DNA of 64,000 nt from Piezodorus guildinii (GCA_023052935.1 CM041292.1:102464426-102528425); one strand, 5' to 3'. Positions 45,400-56,572 are shown, counted from the first letter of the stretch. The notes: generated by a model from the sequence alone, not told the origin. Numbers and translations: made by a program.

Positions 45400-45830
45400 A
45401 GTACAGTCCATGATCTTTTGAAAGTGAAGGTTCAGCAGGGAGATCATTGCCGTGAAAATGAATTGTTTCGTCTCTAGAAAGTGAAAAATCACCGTTTAGC
45501 TATGGCAGTGACAGACGGAATAGACTTGCCGCGTGCCTCCTCCCAAAGAGATAATGAGACAGACAACATCCGCTATCGACATCATTATAGGCTACCGGTA
45601 TCTGACGTGCAACAGTCTGTACAGATCGGAGCCACGCGGCCGGCATGTGTCGGCATCAACAGTTGTTCGCTGAGGGGTCGTCGGGGGGGGAAGTCTACCG
45701 TATCATTGAATTGAACTCCGAGGGGAATGTTGTTACCAAATGGAAGGGGTGCTCGCTGTTGTAGCAACTGTTGGCTGCTTCTTTTGTGGATCTGTTGTGT
45801 AACTTCGGATTCCGCTAATAATAAGCAAGC
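45400..45830 (+). promoter_or_regulatory. CpG-rich island, candidate promoter and first exon
   Basis: About 16 CpG occur within 45520-45720, far above the window background (CCGCGTG, CCACGCGGCCGG, GGTCGTCGGGG). Downstream, an ATG at 45727 opens a frame whose start looks like a secretory signal peptide: a polar n-region MLLPNGRGARCCSN, a hydrophobic WLLLLWICCV, and TSDSANN as possible cleavage region. A GTAACT after TGT could be a donor site. Another ATG at 45737 in a different frame is also open (MEGVLAVVATVGCFF). I infer a possible 5' end of a host gene with a long first intron; nothing else in the window confirms it. Confidence 0.3.
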
Positions 45831-46106
45831 AAATTATTTCCTAGCAATACAAAATGTCTTATATGTCTACCCCTATGTTTATCTCTTGGTTTTTAAGTCC
45901 AATAGATAAATCGTTTATATATATTTACTAATCAGTGCAATTTAGATTTCTTGATCTTCATTTGATCCCCAGGTCAGGGAAAACTGAGTTAACGGACGGA
46001 AGGACGGATTAATGAAGTATAGAAGGTAAAGAAAAAAAAAAATTATCTACTAACGAAATTAATGTAATCATCCATGTATATTTAGACATTGGTGCATTGT
46101 TTACAT
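45831..46106. other. AT-rich spacer
   Basis: Nothing recognised. Confidence 0.5.
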
Positions 46107-46530
46107 TTTTCATTGAACCCATTATAGCTCATAAACGTTAGGTCTTAGAGACAAATGTTATGTTACAAAACTTATTCTCCATTAAATGTTTGACGAGGGA
46201 ACAATCGTAAGATAGAGCGTGTCAGAAAGTCCCAACACTGAAAATGTTTAGGCGATTCGTGACTTTTTTCATTTTAAACAAAATAGCTCCTAACAGTAGT
46301 CCTAGTGACAAATCTCATATTCCGAAATAACTTTAAATTTTGAATGCAAGCAACACCCACCACATCTTTTTTGACACAAAAGGATATCAATAAAGCCTAA
46401 CAATTAATAAATGAAGTAAAACGTGATTCTTATCATTTAAACCAAAATAGCTTCTAAACGGTAAGTCCTTCTGAAAAATGTTATATAACAAAAAATGTAC
46501 TCCAATAGACGCCTGAGTTGTCGATTCGAG
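46107..46530 (+). repeat. Degenerate tandem repeat, period about 160 bp, three units
   Basis: A block TTTTCATT..AACC.AATAGCTCCTAAAC followed by GTAGTCCTAGTGACAAAT and TATGTTACAAAA recurs at about 46107, 46265 and 46426. Units are diverged. No ORF. Confidence 0.5.
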
Positions 46531-47539
46531 CGTGTGCTAGAGCCAGCAGCACGAACAGTGCTAGAGCTTGTCAAACTAGGGGTGAAAAAAAAAAAAAACG
46601 TTATACCGTGAAAATTACAGACCCTCAGCCAAAAGACATATACATGTTAACTAGTAATAAGTGATCAAATGATATTTATTACAAATGTTTGGAATCAGTT
46701 GTCAATATTGCTACCAATTGATGTAATTTAACTAGGTATGTTGAAAGAAGAAAGCACAGTTATATGTTTCATTTGAGCCTTCGTTTCGACAAGTCTACTT
46801 GATAACATAGATCAGGAAGAAGTAGAAATATAATAGTAGATATAGACAGATATAGTTATATATGATATAGATATAGTATGATACTTTAAGTATCATCTTG
46901 TATGGTAAAATTTTAATATATATTTCTCAAACTTTCTTACGTCAAAAACTTTATTAGTTTAGAAGACCAACTTTATAACTTGGTCCCCTATTGTCCTGAA
47001 GCGCAGACTTACCCTAACGCATCAGGTCTAAACAATAGACACAATAGTTGATCTACAATACAAGCAACATGTGGTAGAGGAAACACCCTGGGGGCTTCCA
47101 TACTCAACTCAGCTTTTATGCTATGTAATGTTTAACAAAAACTCATTTTTGAGTTTTGTCACTTTCAATCTTAATTTATGTAGTGATTATATAAATTAGA
47201 ATAATTAGAAAAAAATGAAGGTTTAATACATGAATGAAGTAATGGAATGCATTTAATAAATCCACGCACAAGTAGTTTTAGATATAGTATTATGCATGCC
47301 ACTAGTTATTGTAATAAAATATATACCGGTAAACAATATTTATATGTTATAATAAAATGTCTTTCACTCATGTAATAGGGTTTATAACTTTTTTATAATT
47401 AATATCTTTATTATTATTTATTTTATATTTTTTTCTTTATAATTCATTTAATCATATTTCCATTAATGTTTCTTTATATACCATATAGTATTTCTTTTTG
47501 TTTATAAGTGCATAAATTAATTTGAAGGCGTCTATTTTT
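46531..47539. other. AT-rich stretch, nothing recognised
   Basis: A GC-richer patch at 46500-46580 and another at 46985-47110 have no assignment. Confidence 0.4.
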
Positions 47540-47600
47540 TTTAAACGCGATTAAGTCCTGAAACTTAGGCCGGAACTTGGTCATATATTAAAAATAAGAT
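47540..47600 (+). repeat. Possible solo relic of an FB4-type arm
   Basis: AAGTCCTGAAACTTAGGCC followed by GGAACTTGG resembles the FB4 right arm (GTCCTGAAGAAGGCCTGAAATTTAGGCC...GAAACG) with a deletion. Short and tentative. Confidence 0.25.
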
Positions 47601-47999
47601 TTGCGTATCATTATGTTTCATTTTCTTTTCCAAATATATTCTCTTTTAATTTTTCTGCCTTAGGTATTTGGAATGTTTAAAGGAGACTGGATCGAAATAT
47701 TCTTGATATATATCTCTTTAAATCATCAAATGTATCAAATGCAAAAGTTTATGAATTCATAAAAAACAATGCCCTAATACCTATTTCTCTAATAATTAAC
47801 TTTAAAAACTAATTAAAACAAAACGGTATTATAAATGCATTTTTATTCCTAGCTGATTAATTATTGTATTTTTTTTTAAAAGAATAAATCAGGAATTCGT
47901 CAAATAAAAATAATAATGAAAATAAATATTGAAATAACTGATTGATTATAATGAGATCAAGCGTTCAGATTTATTTTTATAAAATTTGAGATGAAATTA
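47601..47999. other. AT-rich stretch, nothing recognised
   Basis: No supported feature. Confidence 0.5.
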
Positions 48000-48364
48000 G
48001 ACATCCTCTGTCATCGTTTCCAAGATTTTGCCCCTGGAATCGCTGTGGGTTGTGAATCAATATGAGGGAGACATACTGACCATGTCCCCGTGGTGAATGT
48101 ACTCGCCCCAGTGCCAGCCCAAGCTATTGCCGTACACGCTTAGTGATTACATTCCCAATCAATGATGGTACGAAGATCTGGTTTAGGTCCGCTTTGATGA
48201 TGGGCCTGATGTTGCTCTGATGAAGTTAAGTCAGGTTTAAGTCCTTTTTATCTTTTCGCTTTCTCCACTGCTCCTTTACAAGCCTTTTATTTTCATTTCA
48301 GCTAAGCCTTAGGACAATAAAATTAAAATAAATAAATAAAAAATAATAATTAAAAAAAAAAAAA
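48000..48364 (+). repeat. Retroposon-like sequence with an A-rich tail
   Basis: A GC-richer body (CCCCTGGAATCGCTGTGG, CCGTACACGCTTAG, GATGATGGGCCTGATG) ends in AATAAATAAATAAA and a 13-bp A run at about 48352-48364. The architecture is that of a processed retroposon or LINE 3' end. No box or frame identifies the source. Confidence 0.35.
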
Positions 48365-48919
48365 CCTATCCACTGCATAGACCATGGACAGTCGCGAGTT
48401 AAAAATGTGGTAAGGGTTGTACGGTTTCTAAGTCAACGATTGTGCAAGAGGGTGATTTATCCGACTCCACGCTTAACCGCTAGGTTTCTAGACATTTTGG
48501 CTATCCACTATATAGAGGCCGTGAAGTTCTCCGTTCCCAGAATCCATCCACCTCTGATAAAACTTTAATAATAATTTTATGTATAACTAACGGACCCGCC
48601 CCTACTTCACATGGGTGTAATTTGAATGAGGTGTCATTTATGTTTCAAAAAAGCACTTTCTGACTGATTTAGAGTTTATCACTTTAAGAGTTTTAGTTCA
48701 TCGTTACGAAAAGTGCTATTAGCAAGAAAAGATGTTTATTTTATAACGTCTATTCATTTTTATATTTAATCATCTTTTGTTTGTTATTTTAAAGTGAAGT
48801 ATGGATAGAAAAAAAATTAATTTTCCCTTTTTTTTTTTTACTGTCTTGTTTTGCTGATCTGTTTTCATGAAATAATTTTTAACAATGTTAGTTTATAGAT
48901 TTAAAACAACTTGCAATTT
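48365..48919. other. Mixed stretch, nothing recognised
   Basis: The segment 48365-48550 is GC-richer (GACAGTCGCGAG, CCGACTCCACGC) without an identifiable frame; the rest is AT-rich. Confidence 0.4.
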
Positions 48920-49450
48920 ATTTTAACAGCTTGGTTACGATTTGGTACGTAATATTATTTCTAAAATATTGCTTACTGAATGAAAGAATATAACTTTTAG
49001 AATACTGTGGCAACCTTGAACTATCATTAACCTTCCTCTTTACGAATAACGTATGTTTATAAATTTATCGGCTTACAAAAACTTGATATTAGTAAGTTAT
49101 GTAAGGTTTGGTACGTAATAATAACTCTAAAATATTAAGCATTTTATGGAGAATATAACTTGTACGGTGGCAACACATACATATAACATAACCTCCCTCA
49201 TTAGAACATTACAAATAACATATGTTCATAAGGTTATGTGCTTAAAAAAACTTTATATTAACTTGTACCATTTTTTTTTTTTTATTGTATATTAACTTTT
49301 CTAAAATCTTGCACTTTCCAACGACGTATTGTACGTCTATATAACTACTTATATTTCAGGAATAATTTTTTTATTACTTTATACAGAAACTTTATTTTTC
49401 CTTAAAGAAAAGCTAAATTGCAATGTATTTTACTTATAAATCATATGATA
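48920..49450 (-). mobile_element. Repeat C, inverted copy with an internal tandem duplication
   Basis: Reverse-complement similarity to unit 1 at 7733-8175 is colinear: GTGGCAACCTTGAACTATC matches the 8060-8090 region and CTAAATTGCAATGTATTTTA matches 7840-7860. Inside it, 48930-49100 and 49105-49275 are two tandem units of about 175 bp sharing TTTGGTACGTAATA, TAAAATATT, GTGGCAAC and GTATGTT or ATATGTT. Confidence 0.5.
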
Positions 49451-49639
49451 TTTTACAGTTTTTACAGATGATTATCATATGAATAGTTTTACAGATGTAT
49501 AATATACTGTTTGAATGTTTAGGATTTTAGAAAAAATGTAGTTATTTACACAGTTGTATGAGTTAATGGAGTGTGATGAGAAGCGGATAAAACTGTATGA
49601 TTTTTGTAATAATTTCTGTTTAGATTATTTAATCTGAAG

Positions 49640-49745
49640 CACATGTTTCAATGTAATCCTTTAATCTTTTTACAACTCTAACTTTATTTAAAAGTTCATA
49701 AATTGATTTTAACAACGGAGGTAAGGGAAAGTCATTTGTTCCGCG
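49640..49745 (+). repeat. Dispersed motif ending in GGAGGTAAG, copy 3
   Basis: CTCTAACTTTATTTAAAAG, TTCATAAATTGATTTTAAC and AACGGAGGTAAGGGAAAGTC, followed by GCACCAGAT. It matches 1060-1120, 7190-7240 and 56480-56570. Confidence 0.6.
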
Positions 49746-49844
49746 CACCAGATATTTTCTTAAAACAGCCAAGTATAAAAATATTTCTTTTAACTTATAA
49801 TATTAAGGGCCTAGACCCTAGAAATTTCATGTGATCAAAATCGC

Positions 49845-50474
49845 TACCCCACTCATCACTGTAGAACAAATACGATACCTTGGACTTCATCTTGACGTCT
49901 GACATGGAATCCTCATACATGACTTAAACGACAGGAAACTGCTCGTAGATATCGACTATTATAACACTTACTTGACAAACGATCAAAACTCCCTCTTTAC
50001 TTCAAAAAACTCATTTACAAAACCATTATTAGACCTATCTGAACTTATGGCATAGAGCTATGGGGCTCCACTAAACCATCGAATACCTCCTGCATCCAAT
50101 CCTTGCAATCCAAAATCCTTCGTCAAATCCTAGGCGCTCCTTACTTTGTTACCAACAAACTCATCCATAGAGACCTGAATATCCCACTAGTTACAGAAAT
50201 CGCTCAAAAAAGATACACCTCCTTTCATTCCAAATTACCCGCCCATACAAACCCGCTTGTCCGCATCCTCTCATCGACATATATTCCCGATAATCCTCCG
50301 AGGCGTCTGAAAAGACGGTGGCCTTGAGACCTGCTGAACAAATAATCATTGAAGTGCTACCGCTGGGTAGATTCTTCTCATGTCTTTTTCAAGCCTATTT
50401 TCTGTTTCAGCCCATTTACTTATTGTACTAAGTAAATTGTACAGTTGTAAATATCAATAAAAGAATTAAAAAAA
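49845..50474 (+). pseudogene. 5'-truncated Jockey ORF2 C-terminus and 3' UTR
   Basis: It aligns with 61430-62045 of the large copy: IRYLGLHLDV, then a stop-interrupted run with PLYFKKLIYKTIIRPI and, at 50103-50327, QSKILRQILGAPYFV, NKLIHRDLNIPLV and the conserved end IPDNPPRRLKRRWP. The 3' UTR has GTGCTACCGCTGGGTAG and ACAGTTGTAAATATCAATAA. Truncation starts after the RT palm, so no catalytic residues are present. Confidence 0.85.
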
Positions 50475-50759
50475 TGGATCACTTGTAGCTGGGTGGCTAG
50501 CGTAACAGCCTCTCATGCTAAAGGTCACGGGTTCAAACCCGCATGTGGTCCTAGGATTTTTTAATGGGAGTGAAAAATCCTTAGTTACGCCGTCCTTCGG
50601 AGGGGACGTTAAAAGGTGGTCCCGAGCCTGTGCAATGTCAGGTACTCGTTAAAGATCCCTATCCTATTAAAACCTGGATAGGCAAAATTTAGGACTCCCG
50701 CTGTAGCATCGTCCGATTAGCCATAGTAGCATAAAGTGACGTTAAGTAAATAAACAAAC
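50475..50759 (+). mobile_element. tRNA-headed SINE, family 1, complete copy
   Basis: The head ATCACTTGTAGCTGGGTGG contains an A-box-like TGGCTAGCGTAACAG and a B box GGTTCAAACCC 45 bp on. The body has GGGAGTGAAAAATCC, CCTTCGGAGGGGACG, GTGGTCCCGAGCCTG and CTCGTTAAAGATCCC; the tail is AAGTAAATAAACAAAC. AAGAATT followed by A runs flanks both sides (about 50460 and 50760), consistent with insertion into the Jockey tail. A pol III-type retroposon by structure. Confidence 0.85.
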
Positions 50760-50787
50760 AAGAATTTAAAAAAAAAAAAAAAATCGC

Positions 50788-51579
50788 AAGCAATGAGCAA
50801 TTTCGCTTTATTATTAATCTTGCTCTCTTATGAATTTTAAGTTATTAAAACACTCTAGTTATTAGACTATTGTTTTTACTTCCAAGCACGTGCTTAGTTT
50901 TCAGATTAATATGCCTATAATAAAGTTTTTGAAATAACGAAATTATATTTTTAAACAACTTGACCTCCTGACCCATGAAATTTTCAATCCACTTGGCAAC
51001 TCTCCTAAAGAAAATCTTGCCTACGTCTTTGATTGTTCTTACTAAATAATTTTTAGTGGTTTTCCACAACAAGGATTCCTCTAATTCTTAAAAAAATATT
51101 TCTATCCATATATTCTTCCAGCATTAATCGTTCGTTTGATTTTTAATAAAAAATACTCAATTACAAAAGTGAAATTCCAACATACTTATCACTAACTACG
51201 CAAATGGAATGAAATGCTTTAGCAACCTTAGTATTTATCAAACAAATTATTATCGCATTGGATACTCCTCGGCATTCTTATTATCAGTTCACTAGGATAT
51301 TTTTAGTATTTCTTAGAACTAAAATGATAAAATTTACAATAAAAATAAACAATCTAGTAGAATTCATTCAGGAAGTTGTAACTTGTGACCTCATGAATTT
51401 TATCTTCTACGTTTCAAGATAATGTTTATATGAGATAATTTTGTTATAATTAGAGCAAAGGTTAAAAAAAAATATTTTTTTAAATAAATGAGAAACTTAT
51501 GTTTTACTTACCTGCCTTATTGTTCGTTGCCGTTGGTTTAAAAACTATCTGTAAGTAAATGAATATGTTTACCGTCATA
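50788..51579. other. AT-rich stretch, nothing recognised
   Basis: A 75-codon minus ORF at 50845-51072 has no recognisable feature and AT-rich codons; I do not call it. Confidence 0.4.
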
Positions 51580-51683
51580 TATTTTATTGAAATTTAAAAC
51601 TGTATATTATAATACAACAAGTAAATATGCTGCTTAATGATAAAAACATGAAGAGAAACTGCCCATTGGCAGCACTCTATCTT
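51580..51683 (-). pseudogene. Jockey 3' UTR fragment
   Basis: On minus: GAGTGCTGCCAATGGGCAG, TCTCTTCATGTTTTTATC, CATATTTACTTGTTGTAT and TTTCAATAAAAT. It is nearly identical in order to the 3' UTR at 17560-17680, so both come from one subfamily. Only about 100 bp was inserted or survived. Confidence 0.8.
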
Positions 51684-52312
51684 CACATAAACTAAAATTA
51701 TATGGGTCATTTTAGCAAAACATGCAATGCGTCTATCTTGAAAATTTCAAAAGTTGGATTTTCAGTCCATCCTTTTTTTTTTTTTTGCCCCTATATATAA
51801 AATCTGATCTGATGTAGCACTCAGCAGAGCTTGATTAGGTGTAATTATCAAAATAATTAATGCCATTAATGATTAATTAATTCATAAAAAATAATAATTA
51901 TTCCAGAAATCAGAAAGTAAGCTAATGACGATCTAGTGGTGAGCCAATGATGAGTCGGTGAGCCAATGATTTTTGGAATGATCTCCAGAAGGTTTAATTG
52001 GGTTAATACAGTCCTCGCCTCTTTCATCTGTTAAATATTTTAAAAAATTTGCTTCTATATACGATCAGCACCCGATTGAGCACGATAAAGTGTGAATCAG
52101 ATTATTTCTTCAATCCAAAGCAGTAGGTTCAAAGGAAAAAAAAACAACCGTTTCATCATTGGCGCACCTTCTGTAGGGTGCGCTAATGACGGGTGCGTCA
52201 ATGACAAATCGAAGGTTTTCCAAAACAAGGTATCAAAATAAAGAAGTACATCAATCTACTCAGTAAGCTGAACCCTATCACTAAACAATAGAAAATTAAT
52301 CGATTAAAAATA

Positions 52313-53228
52313 TTGGGTTGTTTCACATGAAATGTCCGTTTTTATAGTTTCTGAAATACATAAAGGATTTTGCAGGTCTCTGTTGTTATCTTCCGAATGT
52401 TTACATATTTAAAGTAAACGGTTACTAATCCTCTACCTTTGTATTATAAAGATTAGCTTCCCAATCAATTACCCACTTTTTAGTATACCTCCAAATAAGA
52501 ACATGGAAACACGCGATTTTCGAGTAATATTTTTGTACGAGTTTAAACTCGGCCATTCAGCAGCTGAGGCCGCTAGAAATATTTGCAAGGCGTTTGGGAA
52601 GGGAGTGTTAATGAACGGACCATTCGCCGTTGGTTTGTCAAGTTTTCAGCTGGGGATACCGACTTGGAAAACTTGCCCCGAGGAAGACCTCCGTCCGTAA
52701 TAGACAACGATGTCCTCAAACATACAGTAGTAGAAATCCCCTACCAAACAGTTAAAGGACTCTCAGCACAACTAAATGCAAGTGCATCTACCGTTTCCAG
52801 ACATTTAAAGTGTATTGGGAAAGTAAAAAAGCTCGATACATGGGAACCTCATGATCTCACTGAGCGGCAGCAAGACCCATGTTTCAAAACATACCGTGCA
52901 AAAATTGAAAGAGCTTGGCTACGAAGTTCTTCCGCACCCACCATATTCTCCCGACTTGTCTCCAACAGATTACCACCTGTTCAGGAATTTAGACAACTTC
53001 GTCAAAGGAAAACTTATTGAAAATGATGATCAAGTGAAAAGTGCGTTTTCAGATTTTGTTTCACTTCAAAGCTCAGAGTTTTTCAGTTCGGGGATAAAAA
53101 AGTTGTTGTCACGTTGGGAAAAATGTGTAGAAAAAGAAGTAAATAGTTCGAATAAAATTATCTTGTTTTCATATCGTATTTTTAATAGAAATCCTTTACC
53201 TCGAAAACGGACATTTCACGTGTCCCAA
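52313..53228 (+). mobile_element. Mariner transposon with an internal deletion, 916 bp
   Basis: It starts TTGGGTTGTTTCACATGAAA at 52313 after a TA (52311-52312). The right end, read inward on minus, is TTGGGACACGTGAAATGTCC. The shared inner part is TGAAATGTCCGTTTT, with a 5-bp length difference near the tip. No TA follows the right end (CA instead), so that flank has mutated. A different mariner subfamily from the 36-kb element. Confidence 0.85.
52503..53165 (+). pseudogene. Mariner transposase lacking two catalytic aspartates
   Basis: It starts METRDFRVIFLYEFKLG at 52503. A 1-nt shift near 52600 moves the frame to VNERTIRRWFVKFSAGD, ASASTVSRHLKCIGK (DNA-binding helices) and WEPHDLTERQ. At about 52872 the sequence jumps to HVSKHTVQKLKELGYEV, YSPDLSPTDYHLF and FFSSGIKKLLSRWEKC. 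By comparison with full-length mariners about 120 codons are missing, including the D of CDEKW and the D of HDNA. Only the last Asp remains. The deletion also changes frame. Confidence 0.88.
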
Positions 53229-54004
53229 CAACTAGCAGAGGTAGAGTGGGTGCGACAAATGACGGCCAATAAAAATACTCTCACTCACTTGAGTACGTCT
53301 TCCCTCACTGCCACCGTAAAAGATACAGAAGGCGGTTTTAAACCTCTTGGTCGGCTTGCCGAAGATATAACGGCTTTTGCGAGCCTTTTCCTGTCTTTTT
53401 ATGACTTGAAGGGAGATCACAGCGCCAAAAACCGTTTGGGGTGCGCCAATGACGCAAAATCCCTTGGACATTATAGTTTTTTAATTTGAAACGGATATAA
53501 CCGTTTTCTTAACCTGCGATTCTGTATCTGAAACTATAGAGTGTATATATGAACGCAATGGACCAAAGCAGTAAAATCTTACCAGCAACTTTGCTGGGTA
53601 CCACGTTGAAGTTGGCAAAGTATGATTTGGACAGGGTGAGCCAATGTTTTTTCGGGCCAATGTTATTCAAAATTTTCATACAGGAATAATTCATTCATGT
53701 AAACTTATGAATGTGGACCAAGTTGAGCAGAAGAATGTCTACCAGAAAAGAAAACAAAGTTGGAAAATAACCAGTTTCAGTACGAGGAAAATCATTTGGA
53801 CAGGGTTTGTACGTTTCGTTGAGAATGGCCCATATAGTATGTGGGATACATTTTTTTATATCTATTTGTTTATTAAGTATTTCGAGTTTTTTTAAAATTA
53901 TTTTATGTACCATCCTTTTGTTTAAGTATGAAGATTAAGCCCAAGATTTTACTCTTTACCTCAGTCAGAGAGCTTAACTAATAGCTAATTTACAAGACTT
54001 TCTT
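53229..54004. other. Stretch with mixed composition, nothing firm
   Basis: A minus frame at 53232-53471 (79 codons, includes FCVIGAPQTVFGAVISLQ) overlaps a plus open frame. Neither is recognised. The region holds two of the GTGMGCCAATGA motifs. Confidence 0.35.
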
Positions 54005-54270
54005 ATTTTAAAGAGCACAAGGTTATGTTCTCCGGGTCCTGGGTTCGAATCCCGGCTACGGCAGAATAATATTTATTCTGTTAATTCAGACGGAAGGGGG
54101 CGACACTAAGATATAGATACCCTCGTGGGGCATACCCAGCCTTTTTAAAATGGATACCAAAATTGGGGGAAAAAAACTGGCAGCTGAGCGTGATCAAGGC
54201 CTAACACCTCATCGCACGGGCGTCAGACGAATGTACTGAGCCCAAGACCCTTCATTGGTTGTTTTGTTTA
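54005..54270 (+). mobile_element. tRNA-headed SINE, family 2, copy 3, 5'-truncated
   Basis: It begins inside the tRNA-like head and has a perfect B box GGGTTCGAATCCC, then the near-palindrome CAGAATAATATTTATTCTG. The 3' half (GAGCGTGATC, CATCGCACGGGCG, CCCTTCATTGGTTGTTTTG) matches copy 1 at 16100-16210. The A box is lost. Confidence 0.7.
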
Positions 54271-55634
54271 TTTTATTATCATTTTAAACTATCAATTTTG
54301 CATTGTTGAGGGACTTTTTGAGATTTTTGCTTCACTCGTTTACCAACCAAAAATATTTTCGTTTTTATTTACAAAGCATATGCATTTAATAAAATAAAAT
54401 TAAATAAATAAATCATTTTAAAATTATGGTGCCAGTTAAGCGCATTTAATAAAACTTCGAAACTGTGAATTATTATGATGTAGTTTTAGATGATACTCTT
54501 TCTCAAAAATTATAATCCATGAATATCTCACTACATATTTGATAACATTTTTTTAGCTTAACAATAAATATTAAAAAATAAATAAATAAGTCTTTTTACT
54601 TCCTGGATTTAGTTATAATATACATACGTATTTCAAAAACAAATGGTCACTATTCGGTTTACGAACCTTATCTAGCCTGAGAAAGATGTTAGTTTTCTAT
54701 GCCTGCCACAAAATGAATTTTAACCACTACAAAGGTATGCTAAGGTGACGATTTAACGCACTGTCCACAACAGCCTCGCTATGAATACTGATTTATGAGG
54801 TATAGAATATTTGGAAACTGGAAAAGTATGAACCTTTCATATTGTTATAGTAAATTGATTCTCAGTCATTATTCCCATTATAAATAAGCCAATCATAGCT
54901 GAAATATTATCAATCGGTTATAGAGAAGACATAATTGAGAACATCCTGTTAGTCGGATGCAGACCTGTGCCACGAAAAAGTCTGTTTATGGTCTCGGGAG
55001 AAAGCTGAGGGATGGGAATGTTTCTCATCAATTTTACTTTATTTTTTTAGTCATCACTCTCTCTTGCTATGTATGTATATCTCTCTATACTATTCTCCTT
55101 TTATTTTTAATTGTTTATTCGTTTATTTAATATTGAATAGTTTAATGTTCGGTATTCCAATATTCGATGAAGGAGAAGATGTTCTCGGGTGGCGGTCAAT
55201 GAATGGTTACAATGAATAATGTCAGGTATTTGTTGGTATCACATCACCTCCTCCATCGAATATATTCAATAATTTACATTGTTTATAAAAATAAATTGTA
55301 GCCATGATCAATCTAGTAAAGAAAGCAGTGTTTGATCTTGATTTTTATATTTTAATTTATATCTGTTTGTACCATTCATTTATAATGTATATAAATTTCA
55401 TCTTAATATAAATAAAATCTTAGGACAGAAATAAATTAATGTAATGTATGTAATTAAAGTAATTAGTAAGAGTACTAAGAGGCGGCATACCCTACTCTAC
55501 TAATTTCAAATTTTCAAAAATTTGGTAAACTATGGATTTTCAACACATAATTCAAACTAAAGAATAGTGGTTAATCATTTTACTTAAAGATTTAATCAAA
55601 TTTAAAACCATTTTAATTATAAATGAAATCATTG
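54271..55634. other. AT-rich stretch, nothing recognised
   Basis: No supported feature over about 1.3 kb. Confidence 0.5.
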
Positions 55635-55900
55635 TTGAGGAAGGGAAGTAGTGGCTTACATAACAGCTTTCTATGCCTCAAGTTCGCTGGTTCAAACCTG
55701 ACAGGTAACCCCAGTAGTTTTAATGTGAGTAAAAAATCATTGCTGTCACGAGCCCAGGGGAGAGGAAGGGGGATTAATGCCGAGTTATAAGCCTCCGACG
55801 CAAAAACGCAAACTAGTAATTATTTTATTCCACGTTTTTAGGCGCTAGGCAGCGCGTGTTTCAACAACGCGTCATTACTACAGTCCCATTAAAGTTACGA
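55635..55900 (+). mobile_element. Diverged SINE related to family 1
   Basis: GTAGTGGCTTACATAACAGC, then GGTTCAAACCTGACAGG (B-box-like) and TTTTAATGTGAGTAAAAAATC follow the order of the family-1 head. After about 55745 the sequence differs (CCCAGGGGAGAGGAAG, GACGCAAAAACGC) and ends ATTACTACAGTCCCATTAAAG and an A-rich tail. Confidence 0.5.
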
Positions 55901-56215
55901 TAAATGAATAAAAAAACTGTTGAGAAAGTTTTTTGTTTTGTACCATTTTTTACTCAATGAATTGGTCAATTGTCGTTGAAAACAGATTAATAAGTTCAGT
56001 TAATGGGGGGACCTTTTATATACACGGATATCTCTGCACATCTCTCCAAGTTGACGAATGTTTTTCCAAATTTATATGTTGTTATCACCATGCTATCATT
56101 GATAAAAAACAGATAGATATATAATTTGAACGAATTCGATATCCAACTAAAGGAGAAAACTGTAAACAATTTTTTTTATTGGATTTTTTTATTTTTGAAC
56201 ATAAGGACAGTAATA

Positions 56216-56300
56216 GAGATGTATATGTATATGTATATATATGTATATATGTATATGTATATGTATATATATGTATATGTATATATGTATGTATACCGTT
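56216..56300 (+). repeat. (ATGTAT)n minisatellite
   Basis: Imperfect hexamer array of ATGTAT with ATAT interruptions. It produces a spurious Met/Tyr-rich frame. Confidence 0.9.
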
Positions 56301-56459
56301 GGAAAGCTACAGATTTTAGAACAAATATTATCTTATGTACAAGCTTGTAAAAGGTAGTAAAGAGTGATGAAAAACCAACTGATTTTTTTTTTAATAATAT
56401 AATATATTTTTTTTAATAAAACACCTGTTTCTATAGAAATTCAATTTAATTAATTATTT

Positions 56460-56572
56460 ATAAGTTTCACTCATTTTTATCTCTAACTGTATTTGAAAAT
56501 TCTTTAATCGATTTTAACAACGGAGGTAAGTGAATGTCGTTTGTTTGCAAGCACCAGATTTTTTGATCTATC
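56460..56572 (+). repeat. Dispersed motif ending in GGAGGTAAGTGA, copy 4
   Basis: CTCTAACTGTATTTGAAAA, TTAATCGATTTTAACAACGG and AGGTAAGTGAATGTCGTTTG, then GCACCAGATTTTTT. It is the best preserved copy along with 49640-49745. Confidence 0.6.

Larger units (their letters stand above)
49837..50787 (+). mobile_element. Composite insertion: truncated Jockey with a SINE in its tail
   Basis: The 8-mer AAAATCGC occurs at 49837-49844 and 50780-50787 and brackets a Jockey 3' fragment plus a family-1 SINE. I read this as the Jockey target duplication, with the SINE inserted later into the Jockey A-rich tail. Confidence 0.7.
51930..53650. repeat. Cluster of a recurring 12-mer GTGMGCCAATGA around a mariner
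   Basis: Occurrences: 51939-51950, 51959-51970, 52156-52167 (minus), 52178-52190 (one change), 52193-52205 (one change), 53441-53453 and 53636-53646. ATTTGGACAGGG also occurs twice (about 53625 and 53790). The mariner at 52313-53228 sits inside this cluster and carries none of the copies. Meaning unknown. Confidence 0.5.

Noticed and set aside
50475..50550. Possible tRNA gene
   Set aside because: Same reason; it is the head of the family-1 SINE.
56126..56350. 74-codon ORF with Met-Tyr repeats
   Set aside because: It is a translation of the ATGTAT minisatellite.
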